64,000 nucleotides of DNA, taken from positions 930,001 through 994,000 of the forward strand of contig CP037918.1 of assembly GCA_019356535.1 (NCBI GenBank), read 5' to 3'. Positions 39,640 to 51,710 of the stretch are shown piece by piece. The first letter of the stretch is position 1. Every line of letters starts with the position of its first letter. Source of the DNA: Chromatiaceae bacterium. GTDB lineage: Bacteria; Pseudomonadota; Gammaproteobacteria; Chromatiales; Chromatiaceae. The translations under genes were made by a program, and so were the position numbers. The notes under the pieces are model-generated. The model had not been told where the DNA came from and made no database searches. It was given only the letters and a program-made list of their open reading frames with translations.

Positions 39640-40483
39640 ACAGGCGGCGCCGGCCGTCCTGCACCAGCGGGTCGTCGCCCAGCATGTCGAACAGCCTGAG
39701 CAGTGCCTTGCGCGCGGCGTCGTCGCCATACTGGCGGTCCTTGCGCATCAGGGTGAGCAGGTGCTCGATAGCCTGTTCGAACCGCTGTTGCAGTACCAGG
39801 CCCATGGCCAGGCGGTAGCGGGCCTCGCTGTCGTTCTCGTCGGCCGCAAGGCGTGCCTCCAGCTCGGGCAGATCCTGTGCCGGTGGTGCCTCGCTGGCAA
39901 AGTGCAGTTGGCCGCGCAGCCGGGTAACCTCGGGCTGGTCCTGCTCGCTGGCGGGTAGGCGGTCGAGCGCGGCCTTTGCCGCTTCCCAGTCGCCGGCTGT
40001 CATGTGCGCCTGGGCCAGCGCCACCGGGATGCGCGGGTTGTCGGGATCGGCCGCGGCCGCCGCCTCGAGGGCCGCGATGGCGCTGGCGGTGTCCCCCGTG
40101 GCCAGGGCCTGCATGGCCTGTTCCACAGTGCTGTCGGATTCACGCGGGATGTGCTTGTCCAGAAACTCGCGAATGGCTGACTCGGGCAGGGCGCCGGTGA
40201 AGCCGTCTACCTCGCGGCCACCGTGAAACAGGCGCACGTCGGGGATGGAACGTATGCCGAACTGTGCCGCCACGGTCTGCTGTTCCTCGGTGTTGACCTT
40301 GGCCAGGATGAAGCGGCCCTGATATTCCTCGGCCAGTTTCGCCAGCACGGGCATCAGCATCTGGCAGGGCTGGCACCAGCTGGCCCAGAAGTCCACCAGC
40401 ACGGGGCGCTCCATCGAGCCCTGAATGACGACCTGTTCGAAATTTTCGGCAGTGACTTCTTGTATGTAGGGCGAATTGCTCAT
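39623..40483 (-). CDS. cnoX: thioredoxin-TPR chaperedoxin CnoX/YbbN
   Basis: Predicted 286-residue cytoplasmic protein with a thioredoxin domain (residues 1-110) and a tetratricopeptide-rich C-terminal part (about 118-286, including ALATGDTASAIAALEAAAAADPDN). CnoX proteins hold unfolding client proteins for GroEL. The active site reads W-C-Q-P-C (Cys37, Cys40), differing from the thioredoxin W-C-G-P-C and from E. coli YbbN, which lacks the pair. GIRSIPDVRLF contains the conserved cis-proline loop. Divergent from trxC, so both could share one promoter region (40484-40622). Confidence 0.9.
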   Translation of the reverse strand: MSNSPYIQEVTAENFEQVVIQGSMERPVLVDFWASWCQPCQMLMPVLAKLAEEYQGRFILAKVNTEEQQTVAAQFGIRSIPDVRLFHGGREVDGFTGALPESAIREFLDKHIPRESDSTVEQAMQALATGDTASAIAALEAAAAADPDNPRIPVALAQAHMTAGDWEAAKAALDRLPASEQDQPEVTRLRGQLHFASEAPPAQDLPELEARLAADENDSEARYRLAMGLVLQQRFEQAIEHLLTLMRKDRQYGDDAARKALLRLFDMLGDDPLVQDGRRRLFNLMH

Positions 40484-40622
40484 GCTCGTCTGTTCCTGGG
40501 TAGTCGTGGAGATGCGGTCTGGCGGGCAGATGGGGGCGGTCTGGGGATCTTCAAGCTTGAACGTGCGGCATGCCGTCCCCATTTGCCCCTCAACTCAACA
40601 GTATTTCACGGAGATTCCATCG

Positions 40623-41066
40623 ATGCCCGATGCCATGCATATCGTCTGCCCCAGCTGCGGCGGGGTCAACCGCGTGCCAGCCGAACGGCTGGGGCAAAAT
40701 CCCAGATGCGGCAAGTGCAAGCAGCCGCTGTTCCAGGCCAAGGCCTGGCCGGTGGGTGGCCAGATGTTCGAAAAGCAACTGACACGCAGCGATATCCCCT
40801 TGCTGGTGGATTTCTGGGCACCCTGGTGCGGTCCCTGCCGCATGATGGCCCCGGCCTTCGAGCAGGCGGCAGCAAGCCTGGAGCCGCAGGTGCGCCTGTT
40901 GAAGGTGAATACCGAGGAAGAACAGGCGGTGGCGGCGCAGTTCGGCATCCGTTCCATCCCTACCATGATGCTGTTCGCGGGAGGCCGCGAGGTCGACCGC
41001 CTGTCCGGGGCGCTGGATGCAAGGGGTATCGTGGACTGGACGCGGCAGGTATTGGCCCGCGGCTGA
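40623..41066 (+). CDS. trxC: thioredoxin 2 (zinc-ribbon type)
   Basis: Predicted 147-residue cytoplasmic thioredoxin. A zinc ribbon of two CxxC pairs (Cys9/Cys12 and Cys29/Cys32) precedes the thioredoxin fold, with the redox site Cys69-Gly-Pro-Cys72 in FWAPWCGPCRMMAP and the cis-proline loop GIRSIPTMMLF. Receives electrons from TrxB and reduces proteins, often under oxidative stress (family knowledge). GGAG precedes the ATG at 40623; an in-frame ATG at 40635 is also possible. Divergent from cnoX. Confidence 0.95.
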   Translation: MPDAMHIVCPSCGGVNRVPAERLGQNPRCGKCKQPLFQAKAWPVGGQMFEKQLTRSDIPLLVDFWAPWCGPCRMMAPAFEQAAASLEPQVRLLKVNTEEEQAVAAQFGIRSIPTMMLFAGGREVDRLSGALDARGIVDWTRQVLARG

Positions 41067-41181
41067 TCCCGTAGTCTGCCCGGCCGGGCTGTTTCTTTTG
41101 CTGCCCGTGCCGTGGGGGAGCTGGTGGCTGGTATTTTCGGCATGGCGCAAAGCCAGCTTTTCCCGTAACATTGCCTCCCCA

Positions 41182-41274
41182 ATGCGGGGCTTCGTGCCCA
41201 TCGTCCAACAGATCCTGTTTTCTGCCGGAAGACCTGCCTCGCAGTGCCTTCCGGTTTTTGGTGTGCGCGCATAA
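41182..41274 (+). CDS. possible carA leader peptide
   Basis: A 30-codon frame begins at ATG 41182 and ends with TAA at 41272-41274, sharing its last base with the carA ATG (TAATG). It spans the hairpin at 41224-41259. It has no strong ribosome-binding site and could be chance, but the position is that expected of a leader peptide used for transcription attenuation of carAB. Listed as a candidate. Confidence 0.3.
   Translation: MRGFVPIVQQILFSAGRPASQCLPVFGVRA
41224..41259 (+). terminator. intrinsic terminator/attenuator before carA
   Basis: CCGGAAG (41225-41231) pairs with CTTCCGG (41248-41254), extended by one G-U pair, around a 16-base loop and followed at once by five T residues. It ends 15 bases before the carA ATG and would overlap the ribosome-binding region. 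It could terminate read-through from trxC or act as a regulated attenuator for carAB. Confidence 0.55.
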
Positions 41275-42410
41275 TGACCAGACCGGCAATCCTTGTTCTC
41301 GAAGACGGCAGCGTGTTCCGCGGCCAGTCCATCGGCGCCGACGGCCAGACGGTAGGCGAGGTGGTGTTCAACACCGCGATGACGGGTTACCAGGAGATCC
41401 TCACCGATCCCTCCTATTCGCGGCAGATCGTGACCCTGACCTATCCGCACATCGGCAATGTGGGGGTCAACCACGAGGACGAAGAGTCCTCGCGCATCCA
41501 TGTCGCCGGGTTGGTGATCCGCGACCTGCCATTACTGATGAGCAACTTCCGCGCCGAGCAGCGGCTGGATGACTACCTGGCGGAGCAGGGCATTGTCGCC
41601 ATTGCCGATATCGATACCCGCCGCCTGACCCGTATCCTGCGTGAGAAGGGCGCCCAGGCCGGCTGTATCATCGCCGGCGAGGCGCCGTCCGAAGACGAGG
41701 CGCTGGCCGCGGCGCGGGCCTTCCCGGGGCTCAAGGGCATGGACCTTGCGAAGGAGGTCACCACCGACGCGCCTTATGAGTGGGCGCAGGGGAGCTGGAC
41801 GCTCGAGGGCGGTCTGCCCGAGGCGCCACACCCGGTCGAGGAGAAGCTGCCGCGGCACGTGGTGGCCTGGGACTACGGCATCAAGCGCAACATCCTGCGT
41901 ATGCTGGTCGATCGGGGCTGCCGGGTAACCGTGGTGCCGGCACAGACGCCAGCATCGGAGGTGCTGGCCATGCGGCCCGACGGGGTCTTCCTGTCGAACG
42001 GCCCGGGCGACCCCGAGCCCTGTACCTATGCCATCGAGGCGATCCGCGAGGTGCTGGATGCCGGCGTGCCCACCTTCGGCATCTGTCTGGGGCACCAGCT
42101 GCTGGCGCTGGCCAGTGGAGCACGCACGGTAAAGATGAAGTTCGGCCACCACGGCGCCAACCACCCGGTGCAGGATCTCGACACCGGCCGGGTGATGATC
42201 TCCAGCCAGAACCACGGCTTCGCGGTGGACGAGGACAGCCTGCCGGACAACCTGAAGGCCACCCACAAGTCGCTGTTCGATGGTTCGCTGCAGGGCATCC
42301 ACCGCACAGATGTGCCGGCCTTCGGCTTCCAGGGGCACCCGGAGGCCAGTCCCGGACCGCACGACGTGGCGCCGGTGTTCGACCACTTCATCGAGCTTAT
42401 GGATCAGTAA
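41274..42410 (+). CDS. carA: carbamoyl-phosphate synthase small (glutaminase) subunit
   Basis: Class I glutamine amidotransferase subunit that delivers ammonia to CarB for carbamoyl phosphate, the first shared step of pyrimidine and arginine synthesis. Predicted 378 residues. N-terminal small-subunit domain with [24 protein letters not shown] and [16 protein letters not shown]-terminal amidotransferase domain with catalytic Cys271 in [13 protein letters not shown] and later H-P-E-A-S-P-G-P. It begins at ATG 41274 overlapping the candidate leader. carB follows after a 99-base spacer containing a REP-like pair. Confidence 0.97.
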   Translation: MTRPAILVLEDGSVFRGQSIGADGQTVGEVVFNTAMTGYQEILTDPSYSRQIVTLTYPHIGNVGVNHEDEESSRIHVAGLVIRDLPLLMSNFRAEQRLDDYLAEQGIVAIADIDTRRLTRILREKGAQAGCIIAGEAPSEDEALAAARAFPGLKGMDLAKEVTTDAPYEWAQGSWTLEGGLPEAPHPVEEKLPRHVVAWDYGIKRNILRMLVDRGCRVTVVPAQTPASEVLAMRPDGVFLSNGPGDPEPCTYAIEAIREVLDAGVPTFGICLGHQLLALASGARTVKMKFGHHGANHPVQDLDTGRVMISSQNHGFAVDEDSLPDNLKATHKSLFDGSLQGIHRTDVPAFGFQGHPEASPGPHDVAPVFDHFIELMDQ

Positions 42411-42427
42411 CGAGAACGATCGCGCAT

Positions 42428-42493
42428 GTAGGTCGGGCTTCGGCCCGACAACAGAACCCGAACCGAAGCACGATGTCGGGCTGAAGCCCGACC
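42428..42493. repeat. REP-like palindrome pair between carA and carB
   Basis: Two facing palindromes: GTAGGTCGGGCTT plus CGGCCCGAC (42428-42449) and TGTCGGGCTGAAGCCCGACC (42474-42493), separated by 24 bases. They resemble bacterial repetitive extragenic palindromic elements and are common in spacers inside operons. No other full copy was noticed in the window; the stretch at 32911-32960 is only loosely similar. Confidence 0.75.
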
Positions 42494-42509
42494 CACAGCC
42501 AGAAAGCCC

Positions 42510-45500
42510 ATGCCCAAACGCACAGACATCGAAAGCATCCTCATCATCGGCGCCGGCCCCATCGTCATCGGTCAGGCCTGCGAGTTCGACTATTCCGGTG
42601 CCCAGGCCTGCAAGGCGCTGGCCGAGGAGGGCTACCGGGTCATCCTGGTCAACTCCAACCCGGCCACCATCATGACCGATCCGGAGATGGCCGATGCGGT
42701 CTACATCGAGCCGATCAACTGGCGTACCGTGGCGCGCATCATCGAGAAGGAGCGTCCCGACGCTTTGCTGCCGACCATGGGTGGGCAGACGGCGCTGAAC
42801 TGCGCGCTCGACCTGGAGCGCGAGGGCGTGCTCGAGCAGTTCGGCGTGGAGATGATCGGCGCCTCGCGCGAGGCCATCGACAAGGCCGAGGACCGCGACC
42901 TGTTCCGCAAGGCGATGCAGAAGATCGGCCTGGACATGCCGCGTTCGGCAATCGCCCACTCGCTCGAAGAGGCCTTCCAGGTGCAGGCGCAGATCGGCTT
43001 CCCGACCATCATCCGTCCGTCCTTCACCATGGGCGGCTCGGGTGGTGGCATCGCCTACAACCGCGAGGAGTTCGAGGAGATCTGCACCCGTGGCCTGGAC
43101 CTTTCGCCCACCCGCGAGCTGCTGATCGAAGAGTCCATCGCGGGCTGGAAGGAGTTCGAGATGGAGGTGGTGCGCGACCGCAAGGACAACTGCATCATCG
43201 TCTGCTCCATCGAGAACCTCGACCCCATGGGTGTGCACACCGGGGACTCCATCACCGTGGCGCCGGCGCAGACGCTCACCGACAAGGAATACCAGATCAT
43301 GCGCGACGCCTCGCTGGCGGTGCTGCGCGAGATCGGGGTGGACACCGGCGGCTCCAATGTGCAGTTCGCCATCAACCCCGAGAACGGGCGCATGATCATC
43401 ATCGAGATGAACCCGCGGGTGTCGCGTTCCTCGGCGCTGGCCTCCAAGGCCACCGGCTTCCCCATCGCCAAGGTGGCGGCCAAGCTGGCGGTGGGCTACA
43501 CCCTCGACGAACTGCGCAACGAGATCACCGGCGGCGTCACCCCGGCCTCGTTCGAACCGGCCATCGACTACGTGGTCACCAAGGTGCCGCGCTTCGCCTT
43601 CGAGAAGTTCCCCGAGGCCGACCCGCGCCTGACCACGCAGATGAAATCGGTCGGCGAGGTGATGGCCATCGGTCGCACCTTCCAGGAGTCGCTGCAGAAG
43701 GCCCTGCGCGGGCTGGAGACCGACAAGCATGGTCTGGACCCTGTCGTCGACCTGTCCACTGATGGCGCACTGGAGCTGATCCGTAACGAGATCGGTCAGC
43801 CCAGCGCCGAACGCCTGTGGTACGTGGCCGATGCCTTCCGCGCCGGCATGACCCTCGACGAGGTATTCGAGATCACGCGCATCGACCGCTGGTTCCTGGT
43901 GCAGATCGAGGACCTGGTCGCCGAAGAGGCGCGGGTGCGCGAGGAGGGTCTCGAGGCCCTGGATGCCGAGCGACTGCGCGCGCTCAAGCGCAAGGGCTTC
44001 TCCGACCGCCGCCTGGCCGACCTGCTGGGCGTGGCCGAGGCCGAGATCCGGCAACGCCGGCAGGCGCTGGGTATCCGTCCGGTGTACAAGCGGGTGGATA
44101 CCTGCGCCGCCGAGTTTGCCTCCAGCACCGCCTACATGTATTCCACCTACGAGGAGGAGTGCGAGGCCGAGCCCTCGGATCGCCGGAAGATCATGGTGCT
44201 CGGTGGCGGGCCCAACCGCATCGGCCAGGGTATCGAGTTCGATTACTGCTGTTGCCATGCCGCCTATGCGATGCGCGAGGACGGCTACGAGACCATCATG
44301 GTCAACTGTAACCCGGAGACGGTCTCCACCGACTACGACACCTCGGACCGGCTGTATTTCGAGCCGCTCACCCTCGAGGACGTGCTCGAGATCATCGAAA
44401 AGGAGCGGCCTACCGGCATCATCGTGCAGTACGGCGGGCAGACACCACTGAAGCTGGCCGAGGACCTGGCCGCCGCCGGCGCGCCGATTATCGGCACCTC
44501 GCCCGATTCCATCGATCTGGCCGAGGACCGCGAGCGCTTCCAGCATCTGGTCGAGGAACTGGGGCTCAAGCAGCCCCCCAACCGCACCGCCACCGACCCC
44601 GAGCAGGCCATCGCCCTGGCCGAGGAGATCGGTTTCCCGCTGGTGGTGCGGCCCTCCTATGTGCTCGGCGGACGGGCGATGGAGATCGTGCACGATGTCG
44701 AGGATCTCAAGCGCTACATGCGCGAGGCGGTACGCGTGTCCAATGACTCGCCGGTGCTGCTCGACCGCTTCCTCGACGACGCCATTGAGGTGGACATCGA
44801 TGCTGTCTGCGACGGCACCGATGTGCTCATCGGCGGTATCATGGAACATATCGAGCAGGCGGGGGTGCACTCCGGTGACTCGGCCTGCTCGCTGCCTCCC
44901 TATACCCTGAGCCAGGCGGTGCAGGACCGCATGCGCGAGCAGATCCGCGCCCTGGCGCGCGGGCTCAAGGTGGTCGGCCTGATGAACACCCAGTTTGCCA
45001 TCCAGGGCGACGATATCTACCTGCTTGAGGTCAACCCGCGCGCGTCGCGTACCGTGCCCTTCGTGTCCAAGGCCACGGGCCGGCCGCTGGCCAAGATCGC
45101 GGCACGCTGCATGGCCGGCACTTCCCTGGCCGAGCAGGGACAGACCGAGGAGATCGTGCCGCGCCATTACTATGTAAAGGAAGCGGTCTTCCCCTTCATC
45201 AAGTTCCCCGGGGTGGATACCATTCTCGGTCCCGAGATGAAATCTACCGGTGAGGTGATGGGCGTGGGGGCGACCTTCGGCGAAGCCTTCGCCAAGTCGC
45301 TCGAGGGTGGCAGCATGCGCCTGCCGCGCTCCGGCAAGGTGCTCATCTCGGTGCGCGAGGCCGACCGCGCGCGCGCGGTGCGGGTGGCTGCGGAGCTGGC
45401 CGAACTGGGCTTCGAGCTGTATGCCACGCGCGGCACCGGCAAGGCCATCCAGGATGCGGGCACTTCCTGTACCCTGGTCAACAAGGTGGCCGAGGGACGG

Positions 45501-45719
45501 CCGCACATCGTGGACATGATCAAGAACGACGAGTTCGATCTGATCATCAACACCACCGAGGGCAAGCAGGCCATCATCGACTCGCGTTCCATCCGTGCCG
45601 CGGCCCTGCAACACAAGGTGAGCTACACCACCACCATCGCCGGTGCCGAAGCGGTGGTGCTGGCCCTGCGCCAGCCCGACGAATTGAACGTGCGCAGTCT
45701 GCGTGAACTACAGAACTGA
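42510..45719 (+). CDS. carB: carbamoyl-phosphate synthase large subunit
   Basis: Synthetase subunit producing carbamoyl phosphate from bicarbonate, ammonia and two ATP; predicted 1,069 residues, matching the usual about 1,073. Two homologous ATP-grasp halves: the first opens [25 protein letters not shown], the second [22 protein letters not shown]. Grasp loops such as [11 protein letters not shown] and [15 protein letters not shown] and ligand-binding V-N-P-R-A-S-R-T are seen. The C-terminal allosteric MGS domain (about 935-1069, with [10 protein letters not shown]-like [17 protein letters not shown]) is present. Followed by greA after 9 bases, as in pseudomonads. Confidence 0.98.
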   Translation: MPKRTDIESILIIGAGPIVIGQACEFDYSGAQACKALAEEGYRVILVNSNPATIMTDPEMADAVYIEPINWRTVARIIEKERPDALLPTMGGQTALNCALDLEREGVLEQFGVEMIGASREAIDKAEDRDLFRKAMQKIGLDMPRSAIAHSLEEAFQVQAQIGFPTIIRPSFTMGGSGGGIAYNREEFEEICTRGLDLSPTRELLIEESIAGWKEFEMEVVRDRKDNCIIVCSIENLDPMGVHTGDSITVAPAQTLTDKEYQIMRDASLAVLREIGVDTGGSNVQFAINPENGRMIIIEMNPRVSRSSALASKATGFPIAKVAAKLAVGYTLDELRNEITGGVTPASFEPAIDYVVTKVPRFAFEKFPEADPRLTTQMKSVGEVMAIGRTFQESLQKALRGLETDKHGLDPVVDLSTDGALELIRNEIGQPSAERLWYVADAFRAGMTLDEVFEITRIDRWFLVQIEDLVAEEARVREEGLEALDAERLRALKRKGFSDRRLADLLGVAEAEIRQRRQALGIRPVYKRVDTCAAEFASSTAYMYSTYEEECEAEPSDRRKIMVLGGGPNRIGQGIEFDYCCCHAAYAMREDGYETIMVNCNPETVSTDYDTSDRLYFEPLTLEDVLEIIEKERPTGIIVQYGGQTPLKLAEDLAAAGAPIIGTSPDSIDLAEDRERFQHLVEELGLKQPPNRTATDPEQAIALAEEIGFPLVVRPSYVLGGRAMEIVHDVEDLKRYMREAVRVSNDSPVLLDRFLDDAIEVDIDAVCDGTDVLIGGIMEHIEQAGVHSGDSACSLPPYTLSQAVQDRMREQIRALARGLKVVGLMNTQFAIQGDDIYLLEVNPRASRTVPFVSKATGRPLAKIAARCMAGTSLAEQGQTEEIVPRHYYVKEAVFPFIKFPGVDTILGPEMKSTGEVMGVGATFGEAFAKSLEGGSMRLPRSGKVLISVREADRARAVRVAAELAELGFELYATRGTGKAIQDAGTSCTLVNKVAEGRPHIVDMIKNDEFDLIINTTEGKQAIIDSRSIRAAALQHKVSYTTTIAGAEAVVLALRQPDELNVRSLRELQN

Positions 45720-45728
45720 GGTGGCAAG

Positions 45729-46205
45729 ATGCAGAAGACTCCCATGACGCTGGCTGGCGCGGAGAAACTGCGCGCCGAACTGCAGGAACTCAAGACCGTC
45801 AAGCGGCCCGCTATCATCCAGGCTATCGCCGAGGCGCGTGAGCACGGCGATCTCAAGGAAAACGCCGAGTACCATGCCGCGCGCGAGCAGCAGGGCTTCA
45901 TCGAGGGACGCATCAAGGAGATCGAGGCCAAGCTGTCGAATGCGCAGATCATCGACGTAGCTTCGCTGGATGCCGGTGGCAAGGTGGTGTTTGGCGCCAC
46001 CGTGGTGTTGCTGGACCTCAATACCGATGAGGAAAAGACCTACCAGATCGTCGGCGAGGACGAGGCCGACATCAAGGAAAACAAGATCTCGGTCAGTTCG
46101 CCCATCGCCCGCGCCTTGATCGGCAAGGAAGAGGGTGACGAGATCACCCTCCAGGCGCCGGGCGGAACCCACGAGTTCGAGATCCTCGAGGTCCGCTACG
46201 AGTAA
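45729..46205 (+). CDS. greA: transcription elongation factor GreA
   Basis: Binds the secondary channel of RNA polymerase and stimulates cleavage of backtracked transcripts. Predicted 158 residues, standard length. The N-terminal coiled coil carries the acidic tip in [17 protein letters not shown], and the C-terminal FKBP-like domain includes [26 protein letters not shown] and [15 protein letters not shown]. Starts 9 bases after carB, so it is in the car operon. The inverted repeat at 46211 follows within 6 bases. Confidence 0.97.
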   Translation: MQKTPMTLAGAEKLRAELQELKTVKRPAIIQAIAEAREHGDLKENAEYHAAREQQGFIEGRIKEIEAKLSNAQIIDVASLDAGGKVVFGATVVLLDLNTDEEKTYQIVGEDEADIKENKISVSSPIARALIGKEEGDEITLQAPGGTHEFEILEVRYE

Positions 46206-46210
46206 GCGGG

Positions 46211-46355
46211 TTCACCACGAAGAACACGAAGAGCGCAAAGAATGCTCATGCTGGCTTGCTGACAAGTCACGGGCCGGGAACAGCGAAACGAGCCCAGCCT
46301 GTAGGTGCCCGTCATTTGCAGCTTTCTGCGTGTTCTTTGTGCCCTTCGTGGCGAA
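46211..46355. repeat. 145-bp element with CTTCG-rich terminal inverted repeats
   Basis: Arms of 32 bases (46211-46242 and 46324-46355) pair at 24 of 32 positions as inverted repeats, each containing repeats of the CACGAAG or CTTCGTG type. It looks like a miniature dispersed element between the convergent greA and yhbY genes. A single decayed arm may occur at 17694-17712. It contains no gene. Confidence 0.7.
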
Positions 46356-46358
46356 AAG

Positions 46359-46655
46359 TCATTTCGAGGGTAGGGCAATCTTCGGCTTTTTGTCGTTACG
46401 CCTGAAGAATACCGCCATCTGGCCGATATGCTGGACCAGGGTGGCGCCGGTAGCCTCGGCGAGGCGGTCGATGATCGCCAGCCGTGCGGCCTTGTCGGCA
46501 GCGATCTTGATCTTGACCAGTTCGTGGTGGTCGAGGGCGATCTCCAGTTCCTCGAGCAGCGCCTCGCTCACCCCGTGCTGGCCGATGCGCACCACCGGTT
46601 TCAGGTGATGGGCCAGGCTGCGCAGGTGGCGGATCTGGTGGTTGGACAAGGTCAT
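46359..46655 (-). CDS. yhbY: ribosome-assembly RNA-binding protein YhbY
   Basis: CRS1/YhbY-domain protein associated with pre-50S ribosomal subunits, predicted 98 residues. MTLSNHQIRHLRSLAHHLKP-V-V-R-I-G-Q-H-G-V-S-E-A-L-L-E-E (with the G-x-x-G loop), L-V-K-I-K-I and ATLVQHIGQMAVFFRR are typical. Start at 46655 (ATG) gives the standard N-terminus. It lies divergent to rlmE, as in E. coli, and converges on greA across the repeat element. Confidence 0.95.
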   Translation of the reverse strand: MTLSNHQIRHLRSLAHHLKPVVRIGQHGVSEALLEELEIALDHHELVKIKIAADKAARLAIIDRLAEATGATLVQHIGQMAVFFRRNDKKPKIALPSK

Positions 46656-46725
46656 GAGGCGGTCCCGGTAGCGGAAAGGCGCGTAATATAGCGCCTGCAG
46701 GCTTCCCCGAACAGGTCCCGGATGC

Positions 46726-47346
46726 ATGGGTAGATCGAAGAGCAGTCACCGCTGGATGCAGCGGCACGTCAACGACGAGTACGTGAAACGGTCTCAGAAG
46801 GAAGGCTATCGCTCGCGTGCGGCCTACAAATTGCTCGAGTTGCAGGAAAAGGATCGTTTTCTCAAGCCCGGCCAGGTGGTCGTGGATCTGGGGGCGGCTC
46901 CCGGTGGCTGGTTACAGGTGGCGCAGTCCGTGGTCGGTGCCAAAGGGCGGGTGATCGGCCTGGATCTGCTGGATATCGATCCGCTGCCTGGCGTCGAGCT
47001 GCTGCAAGGGGATTTTCTCGAGGAGGCGACGCTGGCGCGCCTGGAGACCTTGCTGGATGGCCGCCCGGTCGATGTGGTGCTCTCGGACATGGCGCCCAAC
47101 ATCAGCGGCATCGCCGCAGTGGACCAGCCGCGGTCGATGTACCTGTGTGAACTGGCGCTGGATTTTTGCCGCCAGGCGCTGCGTGAGGGGGGTGTTTTTG
47201 TGACCAAGGTGTTCCAGGGCGAGGGCTTCGACGACTACTACCGGGACGTGAAGGCCAGTTTCCGGCGGGTGGTCACGCGCAAGCCGAAGGCCTCGCGCCC
47301 GAAAAGCCGCGAGGTCTATCTGGTAGCCGGGAACTATCATTCGTAG
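46726..47346 (+). CDS. rlmE: 23S rRNA 2'-O-methyltransferase RlmE (FtsJ)
   Basis: Methylates U2552 of 23S rRNA with S-adenosylmethionine. Predicted 206 residues. Features are [16 protein letters not shown] at the N-terminus, [13 protein letters not shown] catalytic Lys, the SAM motif [15 protein letters not shown], the catalytic DMAPNISG and the C-terminal [13 protein letters not shown]. Followed by ftsH after 105 bases, a conserved pairing. Confidence 0.97.
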   Translation: MGRSKSSHRWMQRHVNDEYVKRSQKEGYRSRAAYKLLELQEKDRFLKPGQVVVDLGAAPGGWLQVAQSVVGAKGRVIGLDLLDIDPLPGVELLQGDFLEEATLARLETLLDGRPVDVVLSDMAPNISGIAAVDQPRSMYLCELALDFCRQALREGGVFVTKVFQGEGFDDYYRDVKASFRRVVTRKPKASRPKSREVYLVAGNYHS

Positions 47347-47451
47347 TAGCTTACATACACCCAACACGTCCTTTCGACGGGGAGCGGTGCCAACGACCGC
47401 CCCGTGGCGAGAGGCTGAAGTTTCATTCCAGGGAGCGAGAGGTTCCGGACC

Positions 47452-49392
<1,941 letters not shown>

Positions 49393-49444
49393 GACGACGA
49401 GGCCGGGGCGACCCGGCCTCGAGCATTGCAAGGCGCGGCACGTC

Positions 49445-50287
49445 ATGCCTCAGCTCGATCTTTCTGTTCCCCGCATCATGGGGATTCTCAACGTCACTCC
49501 CGATTCCTTCTCGGACGGTGGTCGCTACGATCGCCTGGATGCGGCCCTGTATCATGCCGAGAGGATGGTGGTCAGCGGTGCCGACATTCTCGACGTGGGG
49601 GGGGAATCCACGCGCCCAGGTGCGCAGCCGGTGAGTGAGGCAGAGGAGCTCGACCGGGTGATCCCGGTGATCGAGGCGCTGTCCGCGCGTTTTGAGAAGC
49701 CTATCTCGATCGACACCAGCAAGCCTGCCGTGATGCGCGAGGCAGTGGTTGCCGGTGCTGACATGATCAATGACGTCAACGCCTTGCGCGCCGAGGGCGC
49801 CGTGGCGGCGGCCGCCGAAGCCGGCGTGCCGGTCTGCCTGATGCACATGCAGGGTGAGCCACGTACCATGCAGCGTTCCCCCCGCTACGACGATGTGGTG
49901 ACCGAGGTGCGTGATTTTCTGCTCGAACGCGCCCGGGTCTGCGAGGTGGCGGGGATCCCGCGCGACGCCATTGTGCTCGATCCGGGCTTCGGTTTCGGCA
50001 AGACACTGGAACACAACCTGGAACTGCTGCGGCAGCTGCCGGTGTTGTGTGCCACTGGCTATCCGGTACTGGCCGGCATCTCGCGCAAGTCCATGGTCGG
50101 TGCAATCACCGGGCGCGAGGTGGACGACCGACTGGCTGGCAGCCTGGCCATGGCGTTGCTGGCGCTGGAGGGCGGGGCGCGCATCCTGCGCGTGCACGAC
50201 GTGGCCGAGACACGCGACGTGCTGCGCGTTTGGGTGGCGGTGCGAGAGCGGTCCGTTGCGGCAGGCGATGATGGCAAGGGAGATTGA
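49445..50287 (+). CDS. folP: dihydropteroate synthase
   Basis: Condenses 6-hydroxymethyl-7,8-dihydropterin pyrophosphate with p-aminobenzoate in folate synthesis; TIM barrel of 280 residues. Family motifs are [65 protein letters not shown] and [11 protein letters not shown]. The start at 49445 is favoured; the region upstream belongs to the ftsH end in another frame. Eight bases separate its stop from the preferred glmM ATG. Confidence 0.96.
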   Translation: MPQLDLSVPRIMGILNVTPDSFSDGGRYDRLDAALYHAERMVVSGADILDVGGESTRPGAQPVSEAEELDRVIPVIEALSARFEKPISIDTSKPAVMREAVVAGADMINDVNALRAEGAVAAAAEAGVPVCLMHMQGEPRTMQRSPRYDDVVTEVRDFLLERARVCEVAGIPRDAIVLDPGFGFGKTLEHNLELLRQLPVLCATGYPVLAGISRKSMVGAITGREVDDRLAGSLAMALLALEGGARILRVHDVAETRDVLRVWVAVRERSVAAGDDGKGD

Positions 50288-50292
50288 CCACC

Positions 50293-51645
50293 ATGGGTAG
50301 ACGCTATTTCGGGACCGACGGCATCCGTGGGCGGGTGGGCGAGTGGCCCATTACCCCCGAGTTCGTGCTCAAGCTGGGCTGGGCTGTGGGCAAGGTGCTC
50401 GGTGGGGGCGAGGGAGGCAAGGTGCTGATCGGCAAGGACACACGTATCTCGGGTTACCTGTTCGAATCGGCGCTGGAGGCAGGTCTTGTCGCCGCGGGGG
50501 TACATACCTGCATGCTCGGTCCCATGCCCACGCCGGGCATTGCCTATCTCACCCGTACCCTGCATGCTGATGCCGGCATCGTCATCAGTGCCTCGCACAA
50601 CCCCCATCACGACAACGGTATCAAGTTCTTCTCGTCCTCTGGCCAGAAACTGCCGGATGCCGTCGAGGCCGAGATCGAGGCCATGATCGATCGGCCCATG
50701 GACTCTTTCAGCTCCGAGCGCCTGGGCAAGGTGGTGCGCCTGGAGGACGCGCGCGGCCGCTACATCGAGTTCTGCAAGGCCACCATCCCTTCGCGCATGG
50801 GCTTCCAGGGCCTGAAGATCGTGGTGGACTGTGCGCATGGCGCGGCCTACCACATCGCGCCTGATGTATTCGGTGAGGTCGGCGCCGAGGTGATCGCTAT
50901 CGGCGTGCAGCCCGACGGGCTCAACATCAACGACGGCTGCGGTGCCACAGCCCCCGAGGCCCTGCAGGCCGCCGTGCTCGAGCACGGCGCTGATCTGGGG
51001 ATTGCGCTCGACGGTGACGGCGATCGTCTGATCATGGTCGATCACCAGGGGCGGATCCACGATGGCGACGACATCCTCTATGTGCTCGCCTGCTCGCGGC
51101 GGCGCAGTGGCGAAATGGTCGGCGAGGTGGTGGGCACCCTGATGACCAATCTGGGGTTGGAGCTGGCGCTGCGTGAGCAGGACATCGGCCTGTGTCGGGT
51201 CAAGGTCGGCGATCGTTACATCATGGAGCGCCTGGTGGACGAGGGCTGGCTGCTTGGTGGCGAGCCGTCGGGGCATATCATCTGCCTCGATCGCACCACC
51301 ACTGGTGACGGCATCATCTCGGCACTGCAGGTGCTCGCCGAGATGCACGAAACCGGTCGATCGCTGGCCGAGCTGTGCGCAGGCGTGGAGAAGTTCCCGC
51401 AGGTGCTGGTGAACGTGGGTCTGGGCGAACACGCGGCTGAGACCGTCATGAGGGCCCCGTCGGTGAACGCCGCAGTGGCCGAGGCGGAGCGGCGCATGAA
51501 CGGCGAGGGCCGTGTGTTGTTGCGGCCTTCCGGTACGGAACCGCTGATCCGCGTGATGGTCGAGGGGCGCGACCCTGAACTGGTGCGCGAGCTGGGCGAC
51601 AGCATCGCCGACGAGGTGCGGGGGATTTGTGGCGGCGGTCGTTGA
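50293..51645 (+). CDS. glmM: phosphoglucosamine mutase
   Basis: Interconverts glucosamine-6-phosphate and glucosamine-1-phosphate for UDP-N-acetylglucosamine, the precursor of peptidoglycan and lipopolysaccharide. Predicted 450 residues. N-terminus [15 protein letters not shown]; the phosphoserine site is in [10 protein letters not shown] (Ser101), metal-binding D-G-D-G-D-R in [13 protein letters not shown], sugar-binding G-G-E-P-S-G-H-I, and the phosphate-binding [13 protein letters not shown] 50293 is preferred to the TTG frame start at 50284. GGAG is upstream. tpiA begins 65 bases later. Confidence 0.97.
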   Translation: MGRRYFGTDGIRGRVGEWPITPEFVLKLGWAVGKVLGGGEGGKVLIGKDTRISGYLFESALEAGLVAAGVHTCMLGPMPTPGIAYLTRTLHADAGIVISASHNPHHDNGIKFFSSSGQKLPDAVEAEIEAMIDRPMDSFSSERLGKVVRLEDARGRYIEFCKATIPSRMGFQGLKIVVDCAHGAAYHIAPDVFGEVGAEVIAIGVQPDGLNINDGCGATAPEALQAAVLEHGADLGIALDGDGDRLIMVDHQGRIHDGDDILYVLACSRRRSGEMVGEVVGTLMTNLGLELALREQDIGLCRVKVGDRYIMERLVDEGWLLGGEPSGHIICLDRTTTGDGIISALQVLAEMHETGRSLAELCAGVEKFPQVLVNVGLGEHAAETVMRAPSVNAAVAEAERRMNGEGRVLLRPSGTEPLIRVMVEGRDPELVRELGDSIADEVRGICGGGR

Positions 51646-51710
51646 TTCATTCGGGGGTTGCCGGTAAAGTACGCCGCCTGATTCGAACGGCTTGAAACAG
51701 AGGTAGGGCC

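Noticed and set aside
41532-45614. A 1,360-codon open frame on the minus strand opposite carA-carB, and similar long antisense frames opposite nuoC-nuoD, nuoG, ftsK and others.
   Set aside because: High third-position GC opens antisense frames. Their translations are low-complexity (His, Leu, Gly, Gln-rich) and resemble no family, while the sense strand encodes clear enzymes.
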